NCBI RefSeq assembly: GCF_042453785.1
Contig: NC_091670.1
Coordinates: 36,281,501-36,345,500 of the forward strand
Source of the DNA: Malus domestica
Lineage: Eukaryota > Streptophyta > Magnoliopsida > Rosales > Rosaceae
Length of the DNA stretch: 64,000 bases
Reading direction: 5' to 3'
Made by a program: the position numbers and the translations under genes. Below, piece by piece: positions 1 through 9,300 of this stretch; the first letter of the stretch is position 1, and the number at the start of each line of letters is the position of its first letter. A model generated the notes under the pieces. The model saw nothing but the letters and a program-made list of their open reading frames with translations. It had not been told where the DNA came from and did no database searches.

Positions 1-1230
1 AATCTAAATATTTTTTAGGTTAAAATGTTCATAAAATTAAATTAGGATAGTCTACATAATTTTTTCTACATAATTTTTTTCTTTAAAAAAAGTTACTTTA
101 AGAAAAAAAATTAGCCTAAATTTATTCTTTAATAATCTGGGGCTATAATTTTAGGCCATAAGGGTTGGAGTAGAAAAACTGTTTCTAGGTTAAAACCTAA
201 ATTTTATGGGCTAAAAATTTTAAGTTTTAGGCCAAGGGTTGGAGATGGTGGAGTTGTTTTATGATTATCTCATGCTCTAGTTTTGAGTTTTCCTTATTGG
301 TTTGAGTCTGAGTCATTCTTTCTAGCTCTACCATTTTCGTTTATTAATTGTTATTTCTAAGGACTTTTTACTATGTGTTATGGTTAGGTTTCTTGTCCTC
401 CCTAATTTATTGTGCTTTTAATTTCTATTTTATTAATATAACAATGTCTTTCCATGATAACAATGCTGGAGTGAATTTGACATTATTGTTTAATTAAAAA
501 AAACGTGAGAAAAGAATAGACAAACATAGTATTGTTGAGAACACAATGAAATGTTCACGATAACAATCTAAATGACTTCCGATTTAGACTAATTTTCGTA
601 ACAATGATCTATAAAGGACCTATAAAATGAACAATTCGGATGAAACCACGAAGGATAAGCATGCTTTTACTTATTAATTTGAGATTTACTTATTAATTTG
701 GGAGAATCTCGCGTTCAGATGATGCGACCGTGTTCCTTGCAAGTTTTATATTATTAGATAAACATTAATTTAGTGCAGGTCAAAATTTTCCTATTAATTC
801 ATGTTATGTTTGTTGCAAATCCCATCAGTTCATGTTAATCATGGGTTTTTGGTTTGTTCCAAATAGTATAATAATTTATAATTGATATTTTTTCTTCTTT
901 GTAAAGGACTTATTGAAATTCTTTTTGTGAGGGCTGTGTAAGTCTGTGTTTTAAGATTAAAAACAAGAAGGAAAAGCTAGATCCTAGAAAAAACGAACTT
1001 GTCAACCTTTTATTGATTTCTAGGAAAACAAGAAAACAATATGTACAATTTCATTTTCCTAGAAACCAATAAAACGTCGATAAGTTTTTGCTTCGCCATC
1101 TATCTTTTATTTCTTAAGTTTTTACTAAAAAAAAAAAAGCACATACTATATATGCAGGCTTGACAAAACAATTTCAACAACTCATTTCGAAAGAAAGGAA
1201 AGAAAATAATCAACCATAAATTCACTTATG
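1..1230. other. AT-rich intergenic DNA, no gene seen
   Basis: No open frame of family-like sequence and no convincing promoter were seen here. The only structure I recognise is the foldback repeat listed separately near 937-1090. A short motif (ggttggag) recurs near 169-177 and 236-244 in an imperfect repeat, suggesting old MITE debris. Confidence 0.6.
937..1090. repeat. dispersed foldback (hairpin-forming) repeat, copy 1
   Basis: The segment around 997-1022 is nearly the reverse complement of 1062-1088, so the single strand can fold into a stem of about 26 bp with a loop of about 40 bases. The same unit occurs again at 15267-15415 in the same orientation. It is a dispersed foldback element of unknown family; a small-RNA precursor is possible but unsupported. 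Confidence 0.6.
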
Positions 1231-1239
1231 TTTTAAATA

Positions 1240-1690
1240 TGGATGTACGTTGTTTAGTTTAAATGGTTGACATCATGTATGTGCAAGTAATGATATCATG
1301 CCTGTGTAAGCAATGATGTCATTACTTGTTCATCATTTGCCTATATAATGAAGGCCAAGGCCACTAACAACAAAGTGAGAAACATACCTAAGAAAAGCAA
1401 GAAAAGAGGAAAGGAAGAGAGAACATAAAGAAGAGAGATGCAGAAGAAAATAACAATAAGTCAGGCTAGAGAGAAGAGAGAAAAGAGTTATCTTTATACT
1501 CCTATTATTTCAAATAATGAAAGAATATAAGGCTAGAGAGAAGAGAGAAAACAGTAAGAGTTATCTTTATACTCCTATTATTTCAAATAATGAAAGAACA
1601 TATTGTGTCTTATTTACTTTATTTCACTGCATACAGAGTTTTGAACCCGGTATATATAGGTGGAAGCCTAACACTCTAACCACTAAGAAC
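1240..1690 (+). repeat. LTR-like segment with internal tandem duplication
   Basis: A TATA-like box (ctatataatg near 1340) is followed by a purine-rich leader, as in plant LTRs, and a unit of about 65-70 bp is tandemly duplicated (about 1464-1528 and 1530-1601, both ending in a ttcaaataatgaaagaa-type motif). I could not find matching TSDs or a clear TG...CA boundary, so solo LTR is a guess. The short open frame inside is not gene-like. Confidence 0.35.
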
Positions 1691-2060
1691 ATCTTCAAAG
1701 GAGATGTCAAATTTTAAACCTAAAATTAAAATTTGAAGGCTTATGTGGTACTTTGGCATCTTTTAAACTTTTACTCTCCAACCGATATGTCAAATTTAAA
1801 CATAAAATAATAATTCATATGTATTTTCTTTGTATTGGGAATGAAAAGAAACAAAAGGATAATGCTTTAAACCAATAAAAAATTAATAAAAAGCATTTAA
1901 CAATTAATTAAAAAAAATTGGCAGGAAGAGGGAGAGATGTCAATCCATGTCATGCCACATCAGATTTGGCTCATCGGTTGGAAAACGTTAATGCTGTCTT
2001 TTGTTACCGTTATTGCTAGTTTGGACAATTTGAATCTCCTTTAGAGATGCTCTAAGTTAT
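1680..2060. repeat. probable MITE with imperfect terminal inverted repeats
   Basis: The left end (ctaagaacatcttcaaagg region, about 1683-1712) is an imperfect inverted match of the right end (ctcctttagagatgctctaa, about 2035-2055). Size of about 375 bp and lack of coding fit a non-autonomous DNA element. No clean TSD was identified. Confidence 0.5.
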
Positions 2061-2389
2061 GCAAAAAATTCTTTTTTTTAGTTTATTATTATTAAAGGGA
2101 GGGGGATTCGAATCTATTACAATAATTTAGAAGAGGGGAGACTAAATTTGATGACTAAATTTGTAAACTAAATAATATATCACAGATAAAAATAAGCACG
2201 TTTATCAACACTTAAATGATAAATCAATTATTAAATTTTATGTCTTTTAGTTTCTAAAATTTTGTTTACAAATTATCTCCCTAGTCTTACGTATTAAATG
2301 AACTTTACTTGACTCTTTATTTATTTATTTTTACCTAATCTACCCCACCCCTTACCCAAACCCTCACCCACACCCTCACCACTAGGCTA

Positions 2390-2580
2390 TTCCTAGTGGC
2401 CAAACTTTACTTGACTTCGCACTCTCCAGTCGCGGATTGACTAATGACCAATGTTATGTCAGGTCGACGCTTTCTTGTGCCTTTCCTGGAAACAAATTAA
2501 GAGCAGGGACACATTTTCCCCGAACCCAAAACATTCCACCACGCGTTTTAATCCCTTCCATATATATGTATCTCTTTCTC
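2390..2580 (+). repeat. orphan copy of the WAK gene upstream region
   Basis: This stretch matches the proximal upstream region of both WAK genes (about 6030-6200 and 21680-21850): it shares the words cattccaccacgcgtttta and atcccttccatatata in the same order and spacing. No WAK coding exon follows; after 2580 the sequence diverges. It is probably a relic of another WAK unit whose gene body was lost. Confidence 0.65.
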
Positions 2581-4500
2581 ATATGACTTTGGTTGATTGA
2601 ATTTATGAGTGGGACCACTTTTCTGAAAGATTGGCCGGTCTTGCTCCTGTGTTTGCTTGGACTTGGAGCATTTGTGTCTGGCCGGTCTTGCTCCTATCTT
2701 TAATTTTACAGATGGGTTCGACTGAGGAGTTAATGTGAAGATGTGGTGGTTGGGTGAAATGGCTGGGTGATTAGTGATGTAAATTTAAACTAACCTAAAT
2801 AATAGATTAATTTAAACCAAATTAAACTCGTAAGCGCACGAATCAATTGTAGTAATATATGTAAATACGAGGTCGATCCCATAAGGATTGCTTTAACACC
2901 AATCTAACCAATTAATCACGCAAGACTTAATTAAACAAACAAAAGATAGATTGAATTGAATAATTGAGTAATTGATTAAGACTAAAATTAACAAAAAATA
3001 AAATAAAAGACAATTTAAATAAACACATGATACAAGAAAATCTAAAGTTATGAATTCATCAATAACAATCATATTTACTTTTCCTAGAGCCAACTATTAT
3101 CCATTTACCATGCCAATGTTACGTTCTTTCTAAGGTATGAATTAATCCGTGGTCAGGCATCAACTTTTGTATCTCTACATGATAATCATATCCTATTGGT
3201 TAGGCATACAATTAAACACATAAAAACCCATCAAGCATAGAAGAATCATGTCAACCAAATAGGACTAGTTTGATATTGGTCATCCTCACTAGTTTGTCTA
3301 CTCTTCTTAATCTTAGTTCCAATAAACCTAATTGATATTGGTCATCCTCATAGATTTATCTAAATATCTAGATGCAAAATTCCTAAAGGTGATCAGTCAT
3401 TAGAAACTCAAACCTAGAATAAAATACCCATAAATATTAAGAATAAACATGGCATATAATCAGATAATAATTAACTAAGTACTTCGCAAATATTCATGTC
3501 ATGGCTTCATCATAAACCTTAGAAAATAACTTAGTTACACATAGAAATAAAAATAAATGAAAGATAAAACCCGGAGTCCATGGCAAAGCACGTCGAATGG
3601 TAGTATGGATGTGTGGTAATATGGGTATGCGGAGGATGATGAATTTTAGGGACCTTATTTATACTAGAAAAACCCTAAAAGGTCTGGGACAAACTCTCCT
3701 AAAACAAACAAACTCCTAAACAATTAATGACACAAACTAGGAAAGAATCCTTCTTGGCTTGGAAAACACGTCATCTGTCTTGCACATCAGTTTTGGGGTC
3801 GATTTATCTTCTGGAAAATTATGTACAAATATGAGGAACGTAGCTTTATCTCTTATCTTTCCAAGCATATATGACACGTCACTATGAAAAATCGGGAAAG
3901 CCTCCAAATCTTCATTCTCCCACAGCTGCGCAATTCTGACGGGAAAACAACTTTTGCGGGATTGATTTGTGAAACTGGAATGAATGGCTTCATGGAAAAT
4001 TATGAAATTCGGATACAACGATCTTCAGCTTCTTAGCTTCCTTCTCCAATTGGCCTTGCATCAAAACTCATTCGGAAAGTCGAATTATCACCAAAAACGT
4101 TCTAAGTGTGCAGATTGGCAGAAACTGAGAAAAGGAAAGTAATAAGGCTCTTTTATAATCAATTCCTTAACAAAACTTAGGGATAATTAATAATTAATAT
4201 GGTAGATAATGCACCTATCAAATACCTCCAAACTATGCTTTTGCTAGTCCTCGAGCAAAACAAAAATAAAAGACAACAATGAAACAAAAGACCTTCCATA
4301 CATTAGCCTCAAAGCAATCTAGAGACGGTCACCAAACTTAAGAGAATTAAACATTTTTCAAAATAGAATTAACCAAGCCTTACACAACATTCTCAGGTGT
4401 AGTGAGTGAAATAACCAATATCAATACAACTTACTTACTCAACCCGGACAGGTATATGCAAACCAAAGCTTCCACTTCAAATCCTCCACCATGAATATCA
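2581..4500. other. intergenic, probable non-coding retroelement debris
   Basis: No gene-like frame. The segment from about 2770 to 4320 reads like non-coding internal sequence of a large plant LTR element; the stretch near 4210-4260, including tagtcctcgagcaaaac, looks like repeats met often in plant genomes. No LTR pair or TSD was found, so this is a low-confidence family guess. Confidence 0.35.
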
Positions 4501-4504
4501 CTCA

Positions 4505-5632
4505 TAAAGAAATCACACATTAAATGATTTTATATCTACATTGTATTTTATTTATCTATCATTATCTATTTACACCCAACATTATTTCCGAAAGTGCCCT
4601 TACTTATCAAAACCCAACTCAATTAAACTTCTTTTTACATCCAACTCAATCTACTTAAAAATAAAGCCCTAACCAGTTCATCATTTAAATTAAATTAAAA
4701 ATCATTTAATAAATCAATAATTAAAATAAAAGCTAGAATTAAATGATGATTGTGGCATACGGGTAGTCTTCTTCTTCCTTCCCCATTCAATCCTGCTTCT
4801 TCTCCCGTTTCTTCTTCCACGCCAATTCTTTCATGCCATATTTTTTCGCTCCCTTCTCTAGATTATTAATACGCATCTATCATTTTTTTTAATGAATTTA
4901 ATTTTTTTAGTGTATTTATTTCTTCTGCTTTCTCTCAATCTCCATTGTGTAGCAAGATAAATTTTTCTTCGGGTCTTGATCAGAGTTGACGTTAGTGGTG
5001 TTGTGGTGAGGGATGAAGGTTTCCTGACGATACGTACTTGAGATTCCTTTAATTTGATTATAAGTAGGAACAAGATGGAGTCCTTAATGACTCATAGTGT
5101 TAAATCTTCAACCCCCAGTGTCATTTTTCTATGAACAAAAAGGTTTTGGTAAATATTCCAATGGAGATCGAAAGAAAGAAGAAGAATAAACAGACTAAAA
5201 AATATATAAATTCATAAAAATAATGGTAAATGCTTACCAATAATCCAAACAGGGGAGCGTCGATGAACCTTTGCCGTATGAGAATTAGTTGAGATTATGG
5301 AAGTCCGCACTAACGTGAAAAAAAACTTGAGTGAAAAAATATGGCGTGAAAGAACTGGCGGAAGAAGAAGCATGATTTAATGGAGAAGGATAAAAATATG
5401 GCGTGAAAGAATTGGTGCAAGAAGAAGCATGATTGAATGGAGAAGGAAGGAGAAGATTCATCGTATGCCACAATCACCATTTAATTCCAGCTTTTATTTT
5501 AATTATTCATTTATTAAATACTTGTTAATTTAAATTAAATTCTGATTAATTTAAATAATGTGGCTGTCCACATCAAATGCTACATAAGATGATATATAAA
5601 TGTGGTATAAAAACATGGTAAGAATAGCATTA
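4505..5632. mobile_element. mosaic of two long-TIR DNA element families, damaged copy
   Basis: The left part (about 4530-4680) matches the TIR of the 15.5-18.0 kb element. From about 4690 to 5632 the sequence matches the 18033-18905 element, including its internal inverted arms (about 4741-4850 against 5340-5480). The outer left end of the second element is missing, so this is a chimaera of two families. No transposase frame is present. Confidence 0.55.
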
Positions 5633-5639
5633 TTAAAAA

Positions 5640-6318
5640 AAGAAAGAAAATAATGAATAAATTCACTTGAGGTGTAAATAATAGATTCACTTGGCTTTAT
5701 TTATTTATTTGTATATTCCAAGTTGATTAAGGTAATTAAGTAATCTTATTGACTTAAATAATTAAATAAACTTGGCTTGACACTAATGACTCAATACTAA
5801 GTCTTTATTTTTTATTTTTTGTTTGGTCAGAACTCAGTACTAAGTGAGATCGATATTTTCTTGTGCTCGTCCTGGAAATAAACCGGACAAAGCCTAATGG
5901 TGGACTAAAACAATAACAGACAAATCAGCCAAGATGAGGAACAGAAAATATGCCACCATGCGTTTTAATCCCTTCCATTTATATTAAATCCTACAGAAGG
6001 CCAACCATGCTCAAGGCAACGCTAATCGACTAATGACTAATACTAAGTCAGGTGGATGTTTTCTTGTGCATTTCCTGGAAATAAATGGGACAAAGCCTAA
6101 TTGTGGACTAAAACAATAACAGACAATTAAGAATAGGGACACATTTTCCCCCAACGCAAAATATTCCACCACGCGTTTTAATCCTTTCCATATATATATT
6201 CCTACGGAAGGCCAACCTTCTTAATTAGCAGTTCCTTAATTTCTTGGATCCATCACCTGCTTGGATTTTATTCTCTGCTACTGCTAGGATCTGCTCGACC
6301 CTTTTCAGTTAATAATAT
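5640..6318 (+). promoter_or_regulatory. upstream region of WAK-like gene 1, internally duplicated
   Basis: This region precedes the first WAK start codon. A block of about 200 bp is present twice in tandem (about 5828-6020 and 6030-6220), each with a ccaccacgcgttttaatc-type block; a TATA-like run tatatatatt lies at 6191-6200, about 120 bp before the ATG. The same duplicated arrangement precedes WAK gene 2, so the promoter duplication predates the gene duplication. The start of transcription is inferred. Confidence 0.6.
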
Positions 6319-9300
6319 ATGGCGTTACATAGGAGGATGCATATTTTGCATCTCTCTTTAGTAATGGTGGTAGTTGTTACAATTTTACTAGCAACTCCAA
6401 CTCCAACAACAGCTCAATCTCTCCTTCCGCCTCAGCTGGCACGGCCTGGCTGCCCTAACCATTGTGGTAATCTCACAATTCCATACCCATTTGGCATAGG
6501 CTCTGCTTGCTACCTCGACCACCGGTTTGAAATCACTTGTGACATTTCCACTCAACCGCCAACAGCACGTTTGTTGACGGGCAATGTCAAAGAAATTACC
6601 AACATATCTCTTTATGACGGTGAGCTCCAAATACTACAGTTCGCAGCCCGTGATTGTTATGATGCTCAAGGCAACAGGACCGAATATAACCGCTCCGAGC
6701 TCTGGGTGTCTCCTCCTTACACCATCTCCAAAACCAAAAACATGTTCGTTGCGGTTGGATGCGACACATATGCGCTTTTTAAAGGTTACCAGGGCGAAGA
6801 AATGCACAGAACTAGGTGTATGTCCATATGTGACAATCTTACCAACGCTACCGATCAGTTGGATACTTGCTCTGGCGTTGGATGTTGCCAAACTAAAATC
6901 CCCGGTGGGCTGAAAAATGGGACTGTGTACTTGGGAAGCTTTGACAATTATTATTTTGTGGGGGACTCCAACCGATGCAGCTACGCGTTCCTTGTGCAAG
7001 AAGACGAGTTCAACTTTACAAGTACAAGTCTTCGAGAACTAAACAATACAACCCGGCTTCCGGCAATTCTTGATTGGGAAATTGGGAATGAGTTATGTGA
7101 CATTGCAGCTAAAAACAAGAGCACTTTTGCATGCAAGGCAAATAGCACCTGCGATAATCGGTCTTCAGGCTACATATGTCGGTGCCGGCCAGGTTACGAA
7201 GGGAACCCATACCTCCCAGATGGTTGCCGAGGTAAATAAATCTAGACACCATTTGACCATTTGATTATTATCATAAACAATTTTGCGTTTGTCAAAACAT
7301 CTTGTTTGTATGTTTGTATGTATGTATGTATGTCTACTTATTTCATTATGGTTAAACAACTAAATTATTAATTTGCTTGACTTTCTTGCATATATGATTG
7401 TATTGTCAGTGTCAGTTGACGGATTCAACACACTTTTGATCCCTTTATTGTCGCATCCCGACCCGGGACGGACCACTTTCCGGGCCCATTCCACTACCGT
7501 AACACGATATTGTCCGTTTTGGGCCATGACTACACCCTCACGGTTTTGTTTCTTGGAACTCACACGAGAATTTCCCAGTAGGTCACCCATCTTGGGATTG
7601 CTCTCGCGCGCTACTCGCTTAACTTCGGAGTTCCGATGGAACCCGAAGCCAGTGAGCTCTCAAAATGCCTCGTGCTAGGTAGGGATAGGAATATACATTT
7701 AAGAATCACTCCCCTGGGCAATGTAGGATGTTACATTTATATCTTACTAGCATCTTGTCACAAGTGGCAATTTGTTCTTTTACATTATTTATTTATTTAT
7801 TTTTGTTTAGTTTGATTTCTTTTTAAATTAAATTGTTTTATTTTAGAATCCTGATTAGGAAGGAATATTATGAGAATACAGTACTAAAAGCTTCACCATT
7901 TTGGTGTGCTCACTTTATATACTAGCCTCACTAAAAGCTTCACTATTTTGGTGTGCTCACTTTATATATTCTAGCATCTTCTCACACGCCTACATGTATG
8001 GTAATTGACTCTTTTTTATTGTTTTAACTTTTTTTTTTAATTTTACTTATTTTAAATATTATTTTTATTAGAATATATTTTGAAAAATAATGAACTATTA
8101 GAATATATTTTGAAAAATAATGAACTTACTAACAACCCTACATGATTTTTTGTTTGAAATCCTAATGGAGAAGGGCAATTTGGGTATTATGAAAGATTCA
8201 CCATTTTTGCCTTCTCTCTTTATATATAGGTAAATTATATGTTGTAAAGTACTAGTAGTAAAAAACCGCATTATTCAGCAAATAATTGTCACTTTTGTTG
8301 GGGTGACTATAATATTAGTACGGAAAAATTGTTCATGGTAATAGAAAAAGCACGCACCATGCGGTAATAAGCTAAAAGAACATTTTATGTTATAGTGGCT
8401 TTAAAACATTAAAACAAAAATAAATTAGGTTTTCGTTCCTTATTTTTCTTTCTCATTAATTGAATTTTATTTTTTTTATTTTTTTAATCAAAGTCCTTTG
8501 ACTTTTGTCCATGTTATTATTTGAATATTAAATTATTTCAATGTCATCATATGTCAATTCTAAAAATGAAAACCACAACAAGTAGCCCAGTGGTAAAGGC
8601 GCGGACTGCGACTTCCCAATAAACAAAAAAATGTGGGAGGTGCCGGGTTTGATGCTTCGAGCTGGTGTGTCTGCTTGACTATGACCACAAGCAAGGTGAA
8701 ATTCCTCATAGCCTCTCTAGACGCGGAATGGGTGGATAATCGTGACTTGCCACTAGTTAAAAGTAAAAATAAAATTCTAAAAATGAAAAACTTATTAATC
8801 ATTTCCACATATACTTTTTAGTATTTCATATATTTTTTATTTTTAATTTGTATTCACTTTTTTATACCAATATTCTTTTTAGTTTTAATTTGTACCCATA
8901 ATTTTAAATTTTAATATTTACCATATTTTTTAATTTAATATGGACCCATATTTTTTTGGTGAAATGCTAATTACACGCATTTATTTTATGTTTTAAGATA
9001 TATCAATAGTTATTTTTTTTTAAATATTAATGAAAAGGGCTTGAAAACTTTGAGTTTTAACGATAAGGACAAAATAAAAGGTAAAGTGAATAGTACAAGG
9101 ATTGACTTTTTACTGTAAAAATGTGGTTTTTCGTTAAACTGAACAGTACCGGAAGCTTTTGTTAAATTTCCCTTTTTTTTGTTAGAACTATGTGAAGACA
9201 ATATTACTCTATTATTGATTTTTTAAGTAATTATTATATTGTAAAATACTTTTAAAATTTGTTTAAATTTCATAATTTGTTGGATTGAATGCATAGATGC

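Noticed and set aside
1517-1717. Short plus-strand open frame
   Set aside because: It lies in a purine-rich tandem duplicate of an LTR-like segment and has no family features.
7561-7690. 5S rRNA gene on the minus strand
   Set aside because: The 5S-like block is embedded in TG...CA ends with a 5-bp TSD and matches Cassandra LTR structure; it is not a free 5S gene or array.
8580-8660. tRNA gene
   Set aside because: A and B boxes are present but no cloverleaf can be completed, and the unit has SINE-type long target duplications.
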